The position numbers were made by a program, and so were the translations under genes. Of a stretch of DNA of 64,000 nucleotides, positions 9,650 to 18,638 are shown in pieces (position 1 is the first letter of the stretch; each line of letters begins with the position of its first letter). The DNA is taken from the NCBI RefSeq assembly GCF_004297105.1, contig NZ_SCVE01000008.1, positions 1 to 64,000 of the forward strand. The letters run 5' to 3'. Source of the DNA: Herbiconiux sp. (lineage in GTDB: Bacteria; Actinomycetota; Actinomycetes; Actinomycetales; Microbacteriaceae). Below the pieces are notes generated by a model. That model did not search any database and was not told the origin of the DNA. It saw only the letters and a program-made list of their open reading frames with translations.

Positions 9650-10978
9650 TCACCGGCGCAGTTCGCGCGTGGCGAGGTTGGGGAGGGCGATTCCGGCGAT
9701 CAAGGTGATGACCGCGACCCCGATCACGTAGAACGCCGGAGAGGTGGGGAGGCCCGTCGTCGTGATGAGCAGCGTACAGATCAGTGCGCCGAATCCCCCG
9801 AAGACCGTCACCGAGATCGCCGATCCGATCGACACCAGCGATCCGCGGCGCTTGGTGGCGAACAGCTCGGAGATCGTCGAGCTGCCGGTTCCGGCGATGG
9901 CCGCGGTGGGGACGGCGAAGATGACCTGGGCGAGCACCACGAAACCGAACGCCCGACCCTCGACGATCATCCAGAACATCGGATAGGCGAGCACGATGTA
10001 GCCGATCGCGGCGCCGATGATGAAGGGCTTGCGTCCGAAGCGGTCCGAGAGATGCCCGGCCAGGGGGATGAGCACGACGGCCACCAGGCAGCCGATGCAC
10101 GTGGCCCAGAGCGCCTCCTGCGCTGGAATGCCGGCGAAGTTCGAGGTGAAGGTCGGCATGTAATTGATGGTGACCATCGAGGTCACCGCCCAGAGCGCCA
10201 CCACGCCGATCGTGAGGAAGAAGCCCGCCACCGCGCCGAGCTCTTTCGCCGTCGAGGTGGGGGCATCCGGTGCACCGCCCTCGGCCTCCTCCTCCTTGAT
10301 CTCAGAGAACACGGGGGTCTCCGACACTCGGCGGCGGAGGATCAGCACGACGATCGCGAGTGCCGAACCCAGGATGAACGGAATACGCCAGCCCCACGAG
10401 GCCATCACCTCCGACCCGAGGATCGCCGTCAGCGCCGCGACGAACACCACTCCCACCAGCAGGCCTCCGTAGGTCGCCACCTGGTGGAAACTGCCGAAGA
10501 AGCCGCGGCGCTTGGGGTTCGCCCACTCGACCAGGAACACGGCGGAGCTTCCGAACTCTCCACCGGCGGAGAAACCCTGGAGCAGCCGGCCGAAGATGAT
10601 CACGAACGCCCCGAAGGCCCCGAAGGTGACGTAGCTGGGCGCGATGCCCACGAGCAGCGAACCGCCCGCCATCATCAGCATCGAGAGCAGCATGACCGAC
10701 TTGCGGCCCTTCCTGTCGACGAGGGGACCGAGCACGAGCGCGCCAAGAGGGCGGGCGATGAATCCCACCGCGAAGACCCCGAAGGCGGAGAGGAGGGCCG
10801 CGATCGGATCTTCTCCTGGAAAGAAATTGGCCGCGATGTAAACGGCGAGGAATCCGTAGACGGTGAAGTCGTACCACTCCAGCACGTTCCCCAGCGTCGC
10901 GAGGACCGTGGCGCGTATCCGGGCACGCGATGAGGTATCGACCTCGTTCTTGGCGCCTTCTTGCAACGAACTCGTCAT
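9650..10978 (-). CDS. MHS-family metabolite:proton symporter (MFS)
   Basis: This 442-residue twelve-helix major facilitator belongs to the metabolite:H+ symporter branch. The opening LATLGNVLEWYDFTVYGFLA (about residues 24-43) is diagnostic. The loop motifs GPLVDRKGRK and GHLSDRFGRK follow helices 2 and 8, and a hydrophilic central loop lies near residue 230. Members import dicarboxylates, shikimate, proline betaine or aromatic acids. The start at 10978 has CAGGAG at good spacing, while upstream in-frame starts run back into the hydantoinase gene. A candidate IclR operator lies 89 bases upstream. Confidence 0.88.
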   Translation of the reverse strand: MTSSLQEGAKNEVDTSSRARIRATVLATLGNVLEWYDFTVYGFLAVYIAANFFPGEDPIAALLSAFGVFAVGFIARPLGALVLGPLVDRKGRKSVMLLSMLMMAGGSLLVGIAPSYVTFGAFGAFVIIFGRLLQGFSAGGEFGSSAVFLVEWANPKRRGFFGSFHQVATYGGLLVGVVFVAALTAILGSEVMASWGWRIPFILGSALAIVVLILRRRVSETPVFSEIKEEEAEGGAPDAPTSTAKELGAVAGFFLTIGVVALWAVTSMVTINYMPTFTSNFAGIPAQEALWATCIGCLVAVVLIPLAGHLSDRFGRKPFIIGAAIGYIVLAYPMFWMIVEGRAFGFVVLAQVIFAVPTAAIAGTGSSTISELFATKRRGSLVSIGSAISVTVFGGFGALICTLLITTTGLPTSPAFYVIGVAVITLIAGIALPNLATRELRR

Positions 10979-11066
10979 TGAGATCTCCTGGTTCCACAAC
11001 GTCGTGAGCGGGCGTCTCCCCGCCGATACTTCACGGTAAGACGCCCGCGCACGGGACACATCAGTT

Positions 11067-11081
11067 TTCTGTTGAGCGAAA
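11067..11081. promoter_or_regulatory. Candidate IclR operator 1 (before MHS transporter)
   Basis: TTCTG-TTGAG-CGAAA, an 8/10 match to the palindrome TTCTG-N5-CAGAA found five times in this cluster. It differs at only 2 of 15 positions from the reverse complement of the copy at 23469-23483. It lies between the hyuB-like stop and the transporter start, 89 bases from the latter. Confidence 0.55.
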
Positions 11082-13406
11082 TTATCCAGCCAGTAGCGCG
11101 ATACTACGGGCGTGGTCCGGATGTCCGACCGGCACGATGCTCGTATAGAGCGCCGTCCAGCACCCGGGGCAGCAGTACTGCCGGAAGACCACCTCGTCGT
11201 CGACGTAGTTCGCATGATCGGAGGTGACCTGCGGGCCGGCCTCTGCCGGCGCGCCATCGAAGGCGGCGAGCCGCAGCCGGTCGTCGTGCGCGGAGTCCGC
11301 GAGCTGCTGACCGCAGTGCGCACAGGCCACGAGCCCCACACCCCCGTCGTCACCCGGGACCTGCACGAGGTTGTCGTCGATGCGACGACCTCTCGCGACG
11401 TCGAGCACGGGGTACCCGGCGACGGCGTCGTCGACCACCGAGCGCGCACGTCTCTCATCGCGCACGGCACGCCGCAGCTCCTCTGTCGCGTGCGCATCGA
11501 GGAGGCCGGCGGCATCCACCCGCACGCCGTAGCTCTTCTCGGCGGCCTCGGGCGAGATCTTGCCCGTCCGCAGGTCGTCGACCACGGCCTGCGGCTCCCG
11601 CGACAGCGGATCGCCGTAGCCCCCGCCACCCTGCCAGTGCATGTAGAGCACCTCTCCCGGTGCGACGTAGCTCTGGGAGTAGTTCTGGCCGATCTCGATC
11701 CGGCCGCCGATCTCGTCGAGCCCGACCGGCATCACGCCGTCTTTGAACCGGTCGAGCACGTTCACGTCGCGCACCAGCACGTCCAGCCCCGTGTTGCCCG
11801 GGTACCCCCCGGCGAGGCCGTTGTTCTGCGACACGGCCTTGCCGGCCGAGGCGAACACGAGGCCCATGGGCACCGAGGTTCCGAGGGGCGTCATCGCGAG
11901 CGACGCGCTCACACCACCCCGCTGCCGGCCCGGGCCGCCCGAGTCGGCCTCCTCGCGCCGCCAGAGCACGAGCATCGGATAGAGGAACTCCGACATCTCG
12001 GTGTCGGGGATGCGACCCATCGGAATGCAGAAGAGCCCGCCGGTGTCCATGCCGTCAACGGTCGGCCGTGCGCCGTAGCCCCCCGCCATCGGCTCCATCA
12101 AGATGTTGAGGAACGGCACGGGGACCGTGCCGCGTTCGTCGAGCCCGGCGATCACCGCCGTGTCCCACGTGCCGCAGCAGGACGCCTGCACGCTCTTGCC
12201 GAGATCGACCGAGCGGTCGAGCATCTGCGAGAGGCACTCGGCCACCAGCGTTCCCGTGAGCCAGGCCGGACCGATCGGGCCGCGGCTGACGGCTGCCGGG
12301 AACGTGGCGTTGTTGATGGTCCCCTCTTCGGCCACGAGGTCGAAGCAGCGCATGAGACCTCCGGCCGACCACGGGATGTCGTTGGCCAGGATCGGCAGCA
12401 GCGCCAACATGACTCCTCCACGCATACCGGCATAGGTGCAGTTGATGACTCCCGCCTGGGGGTCGGTGCCGGTGAAGTCGAAAGTGAGGTGATCGCCCGC
12501 CTTGGTCATCGCGAGCGTGATCTTGTGCAGGCTGCGATCTCCTTCGTGCGACTGGTCCTGATAGCCGGTGGCCTTCCAGGTGCCGTCGGGCAGGTCGGTC
12601 AGCTTCGCACGCAGACGCGATTCGGAGTCGGCCATCATGCGCTTCATCACGGCCTTCACGGTGTCGGCGCCGTAGCGCTCGATCACCTCGTGCAGCCGGG
12701 TTCGGCCGACGTTGTTGGCCCCGATCTTGGCGCGCAGGTCGAGGCCCACCAGCATCGGCACGCGTGAGCGGCGGGTCCACAGATCGGCGATGTCGTCCTG
12801 CAGCTCGAAATCGCGCACCACCTTCACGGGCGGGGTGGGCAGCGACTCGCTGAAGATGTCCTGCGCCGCCGGCGAGAACGACCCGAGGCCCACGCCACCG
12901 AGGTCGGGCTCGTGGCAGATGGCGCTCGTCCACGCGAACAGCTGTCCGTCGTGGAAGACCGGCTGGTACACGATGACGTCGTTCTGGTGCAGTCCTCCAC
13001 CCACCCACGGGTCGTTGCAGAGGAACATGTCGCCCTCGGCGATACCGGGGTTGGTGGCACGGTGCTGCAGCGTCCAGTACACCGCGAGATCGACGGCGCC
13101 CACCAGCATGGTGTTGTAGAGGCCGACCTGCACCTCCTGTCCGTACTCGTCGCCGATCGCGAAGTCGAAGTCGTTCGCATCGGTGACGATCGGCGAGCCC
13201 GACATCCGTTTCAGGGCCTCACCCATCTCCTCGGTCACCGACCAGAGACGGTGCCGGATGACCTCGTAGGTGAGGGCGTCGACGGCGTCGATCTGCTCCT
13301 GGGTGACCGTGTGCATCCGGAGCGTGTCGGGGATGAACCGTTGCAGCTGCTCAGGGCTGAGCGGGCGGCTGGAGTAGACCTCCGAGCCCGGGATGGTCAT
13401 GCTCAT
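11082..13406 (-). CDS. Hydantoinase B/oxoprolinase subunit with C-terminal Cys4 domain
   Basis: The 774-residue protein has a full-length HyuB-type domain (about residues 20-600; TNPGIAEGDMFLCNDPWVGG region near 130), the partner of HyuA in ATP-dependent hydantoinases, 5-oxoprolinase and acetone or acetophenone carboxylases. The C-terminal 80 residues add two cysteine pairs, CAHC at 695-698 and CCPGC at 745-749. These look like a zinc ribbon resembling the small gamma subunit of acetone carboxylase, here apparently fused. The start ATG at 13406 overlaps the stop of the A subunit by 4 bases, so subunits are probably made in fixed ratio. A carboxylase role is favoured by the extra domain but not proven. 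Confidence 0.87.
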   Translation of the reverse strand: MSMTIPGSEVYSSRPLSPEQLQRFIPDTLRMHTVTQEQIDAVDALTYEVIRHRLWSVTEEMGEALKRMSGSPIVTDANDFDFAIGDEYGQEVQVGLYNTMLVGAVDLAVYWTLQHRATNPGIAEGDMFLCNDPWVGGGLHQNDVIVYQPVFHDGQLFAWTSAICHEPDLGGVGLGSFSPAAQDIFSESLPTPPVKVVRDFELQDDIADLWTRRSRVPMLVGLDLRAKIGANNVGRTRLHEVIERYGADTVKAVMKRMMADSESRLRAKLTDLPDGTWKATGYQDQSHEGDRSLHKITLAMTKAGDHLTFDFTGTDPQAGVINCTYAGMRGGVMLALLPILANDIPWSAGGLMRCFDLVAEEGTINNATFPAAVSRGPIGPAWLTGTLVAECLSQMLDRSVDLGKSVQASCCGTWDTAVIAGLDERGTVPVPFLNILMEPMAGGYGARPTVDGMDTGGLFCIPMGRIPDTEMSEFLYPMLVLWRREEADSGGPGRQRGGVSASLAMTPLGTSVPMGLVFASAGKAVSQNNGLAGGYPGNTGLDVLVRDVNVLDRFKDGVMPVGLDEIGGRIEIGQNYSQSYVAPGEVLYMHWQGGGGYGDPLSREPQAVVDDLRTGKISPEAAEKSYGVRVDAAGLLDAHATEELRRAVRDERRARSVVDDAVAGYPVLDVARGRRIDDNLVQVPGDDGGVGLVACAHCGQQLADSAHDDRLRLAAFDGAPAEAGPQVTSDHANYVDDEVVFRQYCCPGCWTALYTSIVPVGHPDHARSIALLAG

Positions 13407-15547
13407 GAGTTGGCTCCGTTCTCGGTACCGGCGTCGCCGGTGTCGGGGCGCACCCCGGTGTCGATGATGAGATTGCCGCGGGGGTCGACCGTTCCCGTCA
13501 TGCCCGCCGGCACGACCACGGTGGTGGTGGGCACCTGCACGACGGCAGGACCCTGGATGTGGTGACCGGCTCGCAACAGCGTGTAGTCGTACACGGCGGT
13601 GTCGGCGTAGCCGCTGGAGTCGAGCCGCACCGGGCGGTGGCCGAGCACCGCCGCCGAGGCGTCGGCCGAGTCGCCGGCTTCGATCATCGGCAACTCGAGC
13701 GAGAGGGGCAGAGTCCCCACGGCGCGCACGCGATAGGTGATGGCCTGCACTCCGGCTGCCGCGAAGCCCGATCCGGCGCCGAAGAGTTCCTCGTAGCGGT
13801 GCTCGAAACGGTGGGCGGCATCGGCCAGCTCCTCCTCGGTCACCGGCGACGCGATCTCGATCGGCAGCTCGGCGAGCTGCATGGCGAAGCGCATGTCGAG
13901 CTCGCGGTGCAGTTCGATGCTCTCGAAGGTGATTCCCTGGCGTTCGAGCGCCTCGAGCACGCGGCGCTCCAAGCCCTGGAAGTTGCGTTCGACCTTTGCC
14001 GGATCGCTCGGCAACGAAACCGGGTCGGAGAGCTCGGCGGCCAGAACGATGTCGCTGGTCGCGAGCCCGTATGCCGAGAACGCCGAGGCCACCGGCCCGA
14101 GAGGAACCACCACCTCGCTCACACCGAGCTCTGCGGCGTAGGCGGCGCAGTTCGCGGGTCCGGCGCCCCCGAAGGCGTACAGCACGAAGTCGCGCGGGTC
14201 GTGCCCCGCCTCCACCACGGTCTTGCGCAGCAGGTCTCCGGTCTGGGCGTTCTGCACGGCGTAGATGGCTGCTGCGGCATCCTCGATCGAGAGTCCGAGG
14301 GGCTCGGCGATGCGGGTGCGGATGGCTTCGCGCGCCTTGTCGACGTCGAGCCCCTTCCGCCCGCCCAGCAGACCGCTGGTCGGAAGGATGCCGAGCACCA
14401 GATTCGCATCGGTGTTGGTGGGCTCGGTGCCGCCCTGTCCGTAGCACGCGGGACCGGGCACGGCCTGGGCACTCTTCGGCCCGACCTGCAGATTGCCGCC
14501 CTGGTCGATCCAGGCGATCGCGCCGCCACCGGATCCGATGGCGTGCACTTCGAGGGTCGGCACGTTCACCGGGTGGTGGTTGATGACCGTGCCCGAGGAG
14601 CGCACCGGTTCACCGTCGACGACGAGGCCGACGAGGAAGGTGGTGCCCCCGACATCCGTGGCGACCACGTTGGTGTGACCGAGCTGCTTGCCGAGGGCGA
14701 CCGCCCCCACCACGCCGCCCGTGAGCACCGATCCGACGGTGCTGATCGCGGTGGCAGGAGCCTCGCCGGCCACGATCGCGCCACCGTTGCTCTGCATCAC
14801 GAGCAGTGGTCCGCGCAGCCCGTGCTCCCGCAGGGTGCCTTCGAGATTCTCCAGGTAGGCCGCGAGACCGGGACCGATCTGCGTGCTCATGATGGTGGTC
14901 GCGCTGCGGGAGAACTCGCGGATGCGCGGGCTCACCTCGGAGGAGAGGGACACGAACGTGCCGGGCGCCATCTCTTCGACGATCTCGCGGATGCGGCGCT
15001 CGTGCGCATCGTTCCGGAACGACCACAGCAGCGACACCGCGATGGCGCTGATCCCCTGGGCGAGGATGTCGCTGACGGCCTGCCGCACGTTCTGCTCGTC
15101 GAGCGCCACCACGACCCCTCCGTCGCGGTCGACCCGCTCGGTGACCTCGAACGTGCTGCTCTTCGGGATCAGGCCGTGCGACTTGGACTGCGTGATCACG
15201 CTCTGCAGCTGCTCCGGTGAGCTGCCGAGGTAGCGGCCTTCGACGTTCATGATGTAGATCGAGTCGCCGTGGCCGCGCGTGGTGATGAACCCCACCGGCG
15301 GCACGTTGCCCATCACCAGTGCGTTCAACGACGACGTGGTGCCGTGGGCGATGTGCCGGGTGTCGGCCAGCATCACGTCGAGGCTTACGTCGAGCTGCTC
15401 CGCGAGCGCTCGAAGCACGTCGATCACGCCCTCCGAATAATCCGGCGGGGTCGAGGGTGCCTTCGCCCCCACGATGTTCCCCAGGTCGTCGGCGAGGACG
15501 GCGTCGGTGAACGTCCCTCCCACGTCGACTCCGATGACATAGCTCAT
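13403..15547 (-). CDS. Hydantoinase A / acetone carboxylase beta-like ATPase subunit
   Basis: The 714-residue protein has the HyuA N-terminal domain with the phosphate-binding motif GVDVGGTFTD (residues 6-15) and GTTSSLNALV near 70. The actin-like ATPase core follows, with DVGGTTFLVG near 300 and the glycine-rich IGSGGGAIAW near 342. In the family this subunit activates the substrate by phosphorylation at ATP expense. AAAGGAG upstream of ATG 15547 supports the start. It is translationally coupled to the B subunit. A palindromic operator candidate lies 92 bases before the start, which makes this the head gene of its transcription unit. Confidence 0.87.
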   Translation of the reverse strand: MSYVIGVDVGGTFTDAVLADDLGNIVGAKAPSTPPDYSEGVIDVLRALAEQLDVSLDVMLADTRHIAHGTTSSLNALVMGNVPPVGFITTRGHGDSIYIMNVEGRYLGSSPEQLQSVITQSKSHGLIPKSSTFEVTERVDRDGGVVVALDEQNVRQAVSDILAQGISAIAVSLLWSFRNDAHERRIREIVEEMAPGTFVSLSSEVSPRIREFSRSATTIMSTQIGPGLAAYLENLEGTLREHGLRGPLLVMQSNGGAIVAGEAPATAISTVGSVLTGGVVGAVALGKQLGHTNVVATDVGGTTFLVGLVVDGEPVRSSGTVINHHPVNVPTLEVHAIGSGGGAIAWIDQGGNLQVGPKSAQAVPGPACYGQGGTEPTNTDANLVLGILPTSGLLGGRKGLDVDKAREAIRTRIAEPLGLSIEDAAAAIYAVQNAQTGDLLRKTVVEAGHDPRDFVLYAFGGAGPANCAAYAAELGVSEVVVPLGPVASAFSAYGLATSDIVLAAELSDPVSLPSDPAKVERNFQGLERRVLEALERQGITFESIELHRELDMRFAMQLAELPIEIASPVTEEELADAAHRFEHRYEELFGAGSGFAAAGVQAITYRVRAVGTLPLSLELPMIEAGDSADASAAVLGHRPVRLDSSGYADTAVYDYTLLRAGHHIQGPAVVQVPTTTVVVPAGMTGTVDPRGNLIIDTGVRPDTGDAGTENGANS

Positions 15548-15638
15548 GCTGAACGCTCCTTTGCGTGAACGGGCTTCCGGCGCGGGCCGGGGTGGGTGTC
15601 TCCGACCGTAGAGGCCGGACGGCGCCGAGGCGCCAGAT

Positions 15639-15653
15639 TTCTGTCAGTCAGAA
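15639..15653. promoter_or_regulatory. Candidate IclR operator 2 (before hydantoinase genes)
   Basis: TTCTG-TCAGT-CAGAA is a palindrome with perfect 5-base arms, in the 119-base gap between the aldolase stop and the HyuA start, 92 bases upstream of the latter. It is the same motif as at 11067, 19954, 20933 and 23469. Confidence 0.6.
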
Positions 15654-15666
15654 CGGATTGCGCGGC

Positions 15667-16386
15667 TCAGCCGAGGCGGCGCACCAGGTGGTCCCAGACG
15701 GTGTGCAGCGCCTTCGGGCTGTAGATGATCTCGCGCTTGGCGAGCGCCTCCTCGTCGTCGGACCACGAGGTCGCACCGCCGAAACCCATGGTGAGCAGTT
15801 GCTGCTGCGCAGCGGCCTCGAGCAGCAGAGCCGAGACCGTGGCGGTCTGGAGGTCGGGACCCACCGTGACGATGCCGTGATTCACCAGGAACACGGCGTT
15901 CGAACCAGCGAGCGTGGCGGCCAGAGAGGCTCCCAGTTCGCGGGTGCGGATGAGGTTGGCGGTCTCGGTGAACCGCGGCACCTGCGGCGGCACGAAGTGA
16001 GTGGCGGCGTGACTCACGGGCAGCAGGTCGACGCCGGCGGCGGCCAGCGCGATCGCGTGCGGCGAGTGCGTGTGCACGACTCCACCGACATCCGGGCGCG
16101 CGGCCATGATCTCGGTGTGGATCGGGTACTCGATGTGTCGCGGCCCCTGCGACCCCTCCAGCACCTCCCCCTCGCGGGACACGAGATGAACGCGGTCTGG
16201 GCCCACCTCCGCGAGCCCGATCCCGCTCTCCTTGATCCAGATGCCGCGGCCTCCCGGGTCGCGGGCAGAACCGTGGCCCCAGATGAAGTCGCCCTGATCG
16301 GCGCCGCCGAGGATGCGCGAGGAGAGCGAGACGAGTTCGCAGAGCTCGGCGCTGGAGAGATCGGCGCTGGAGAGATCGGCGCTCAC
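15667..16386 (-). CDS. Class II aldolase/adducin family protein
   Basis: The 239-residue protein belongs to the class II (zinc) aldolase/adducin family, which includes fuculose- and ribulose-phosphate aldolases and decarboxylases. The metal ligands fit an HTHSPHA motif near residue 96 (His-Thr-His) and a later NHGIVTVG histidine near 180. The start is GTG 16386, overlapping the SDR stop in a GTGA. The first residues are encoded by a perfect 15-base tandem duplication (SADLS repeated), so the N-terminus is probably unstructured. The position between an SDR and the hydantoinase pair suggests cleavage or decarboxylation of a pathway intermediate. Confidence 0.82.
   Translation of the reverse strand: MSADLSSADLSSAELCELVSLSSRILGGADQGDFIWGHGSARDPGGRGIWIKESGIGLAEVGPDRVHLVSREGEVLEGSQGPRHIEYPIHTEIMAARPDVGGVVHTHSPHAIALAAAGVDLLPVSHAATHFVPPQVPRFTETANLIRTRELGASLAATLAGSNAVFLVNHGIVTVGPDLQTATVSALLLEAAAQQQLLTMGFGGATSWSDDEEALAKREIIYSPKALHTVWDHLVRRLG
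16351..16380. repeat. 15-bp perfect tandem duplication
   Basis: The unit GCTGGAGAGATCGGC occurs twice head to tail at 16351-16365 and 16366-16380, inside the 5' end of the class II aldolase gene. It preserves the frame and encodes SADLS twice. Confidence 0.9.
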
Positions 16387-17138
16387 CGGTGCACCAACCC
16401 CCCGTTGACCGAGATGGTCTGGCCCGAGATGTAGCCGCTGTCGTCGGAGAGCAGGAAGGCGGCGAGGCTCGTCATGTCGTCGGGCCCCGCGGTGCGTGGA
16501 ACGGCCTGGCGGGCGAGCATGGCCTCCCGCTGGGCCTCGGTGACGGTCTCGCGTGAGACCTCGGTGTAGACCGGGCCGGGTGAGAGCGTGTTCACGCGCA
16601 CACCGAACCCGCCGAGCTCCTTCGACATCGAGAAGGTCATGGCCGTCACAGCGCCCTTCGAGGCGATGTAGTGCAGGTACTCCGTTCTGCCGAGCAGAAC
16701 GGCATCCGACCCGATGTTCACGATGCTCGCGCGGCCCGAGGCCTTGAAGGCCTCGAGGAGCGCGGAGGTCACGAGCCACGGACCCTTGATGTTCACGGCC
16801 ATGATCGCATCCCACTCCTTCTCCGGGATCTCCCAGAACGGATGCATGGCGATGGTCGAGAAGATCGCGGCGTTGTTGATGAGGCCGTCGACCCGGCCGA
16901 AACGCTCCATCGCGGTCGCGGCGAGTTCTGCGCAGGACGCCGCCGACGAGACGTCGATCGCCAGCGGCACCACCTTCTCTCCGAGTTCCGCCGCGAGAGC
17001 CTCGACGCCCGCCAGGTTGCGGTCGGCCGCGATCACGGTCGCGCCCTCCTGTGCGAGGCGTCGCACGTAGGCGGCGCCGATCCCCTGGGCGGCGCCGGTG
17101 ACGACGACGACCTTGGTGTCCAGACCTTGATATGACAT
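16383..17138 (-). CDS. Short-chain dehydrogenase/reductase
   Basis: This 251-residue classical SDR has the cofactor motif TGAAQGIG (14-21), NNA near 88, a catalytic serine in NIGSDA, the YIASK motif (YxxxK) near 157, and the C-terminal SGQTISVNGG. An aspartate after the second strand (AADRN) suggests NAD rather than NADP. It probably oxidises an alcohol or reduces a ketone in the cluster's pathway. It sits between the aldehyde dehydrogenase (18 bases away) and the class II aldolase (4-base overlap), so it belongs to the same transcript. Confidence 0.88.
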   Translation of the reverse strand: MSYQGLDTKVVVVTGAAQGIGAAYVRRLAQEGATVIAADRNLAGVEALAAELGEKVVPLAIDVSSAASCAELAATAMERFGRVDGLINNAAIFSTIAMHPFWEIPEKEWDAIMAVNIKGPWLVTSALLEAFKASGRASIVNIGSDAVLLGRTEYLHYIASKGAVTAMTFSMSKELGGFGVRVNTLSPGPVYTEVSRETVTEAQREAMLARQAVPRTAGPDDMTSLAAFLLSDDSGYISGQTISVNGGLVHR

Positions 17139-17156
17139 GTGCTTCTCTTCCTTGAG

Positions 17157-18638
17157 TCAGTACGCGATGTTGATCGACTTGAGCGCCGTGTAGCTGAGCA
17201 GCTCTTCCATGCTCTCCTCGCGGCCCATGCCGGAGGCCTTCACGCCGCCGTAGGGCACGTTCGGGAAGTGCTTGGAGGAGTCGTTCACCCAGACGAATCC
17301 GGCCTCCAGTTCGTGGCCGAGGCGCAGTGCGCGCGAGATGTCCTTCGTCCACACGCTCGCCGTGAGGCCGTACTCGGAGTCATTGGCGATGGACAGCGCT
17401 TCGTCTTCGTCGTCGAACGGGATGACCGAGAGCACCGGGCCGAAGATCTCCTCCCGCGCCACGGTCTTCGTCATGTCGATCCCCGTGAGCACGGTGGGCG
17501 CGATGAACAGCCCGCGCTCGAACTCGGCTCCGTCGGGCTTGCCGCCTCCGGTGACGACGGTGGCGCCCTCCGCGCGGGCGATGTCGAGGTAGTCCATCAC
17601 CTTGCGGTACTGCGCCTCGTTGATCATCGTGCCCTGCCGCGAATCCGGGTCGAGCGGGTCTCCGAGCTTGTGATCGGCGAGTTTCGCTGCGATCCGCTCC
17701 ACGAGTGCGTCGTGCACCGACCGCTGCACGAGCAGACGCGAGTTCGATCCGCAGCTCTGCCCCGACCAGGTGAAGTTCATCCCGGCGATGGCGCCCTGCG
17801 CCGCGGCATCGAGGTCGGCGTCGTCGAAGACGACCATGGCGTTCTTCCCGCCGAGCTCGAGCGACACCTCCTTGATCCCCGACTCCGCGGCGGCCCGCTG
17901 AATGGCCATGCCGGTGCGCTCCGAACCGATGAAGCCGATTCTGCGCACCTTCGGATGCCGCACCAGACGGTCGGGCACGGCGGGGCCGTCACCCACCACC
18001 ACTTGAAACACTCCCGGCGGGAAGACCTCCCGCAGAAGTTCCCCGAGGCGCAGTGCCGAGAGCGGCGCCACCTCCGGGGGCTTCAGGATCGTCGGGTTGC
18101 CCGCGATCAGCGGGGCGAACACCTTGCCGGCGAACATCAGCGGATGGTTGAACGGCACGATGCGCACCACCACTCCCACCGGCTCCCGCACCGTCAGGTG
18201 CAGACCTGCGCTGGCCGGAACGGTGGTTCCCTTCATCTCGAGGGCGATACCCGAGAACAGACGGGCGTGCGAGACGGTGAGCCGCACGTCCAGGCGCGAA
18301 TTGATGAGGGGAGAGCCCGCGTCGATGGAGTCGAGGTAGGCGAGTTCTTCCCCGTGCTCCTCGATGAGATCGGCCGCCCGGGCCACGAGGGCGGCGCGCT
18401 GCGGCACGGGCGTGAGGCGCCACTCCCGACGGGCCGCCCACGCGGCCTCGACCGCGTCGTCGACATCGCTCGGGCCGGCATCCGGAACCCGGGCGATGAT
18501 GTCGCGGGTGAACGGGCTGATGCGGTCATAGCTGCGCCCCTCAGCGGCCGGCCGGAGGGCGCCCCCGATGAGCAGTCGCCACTCGCGGTCGCGCACGGCG
18601 TCGTGGTGCGTTCCAGGCCGGATCGAGAGGTCGGTCAT
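17157..18638 (-). CDS. NAD(P)-dependent aldehyde dehydrogenase
   Basis: This 493-residue enzyme of the aldehyde dehydrogenase superfamily would oxidise an aldehyde to the acid. All catalytic residues are in place: Asn164 in VPFNHP, Lys186 in ILKPPE, the general base Glu261 in LELGGKN and nucleophile Cys296 in WSGQSC. Length is normal for the family. The start overlaps the flavin hydroxylase stop by 4 bases, so this gene is the second of a hydroxylase-ALDH-SDR-aldolase series. The substrate cannot be read from sequence; aromatic or semialdehyde substrates fit the context. Confidence 0.92.
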   Translation of the reverse strand: MTDLSIRPGTHHDAVRDREWRLLIGGALRPAAEGRSYDRISPFTRDIIARVPDAGPSDVDDAVEAAWAARREWRLTPVPQRAALVARAADLIEEHGEELAYLDSIDAGSPLINSRLDVRLTVSHARLFSGIALEMKGTTVPASAGLHLTVREPVGVVVRIVPFNHPLMFAGKVFAPLIAGNPTILKPPEVAPLSALRLGELLREVFPPGVFQVVVGDGPAVPDRLVRHPKVRRIGFIGSERTGMAIQRAAAESGIKEVSLELGGKNAMVVFDDADLDAAAQGAIAGMNFTWSGQSCGSNSRLLVQRSVHDALVERIAAKLADHKLGDPLDPDSRQGTMINEAQYRKVMDYLDIARAEGATVVTGGGKPDGAEFERGLFIAPTVLTGIDMTKTVAREEIFGPVLSVIPFDDEDEALSIANDSEYGLTASVWTKDISRALRLGHELEAGFVWVNDSSKHFPNVPYGGVKASGMGREESMEELLSYTALKSINIAY

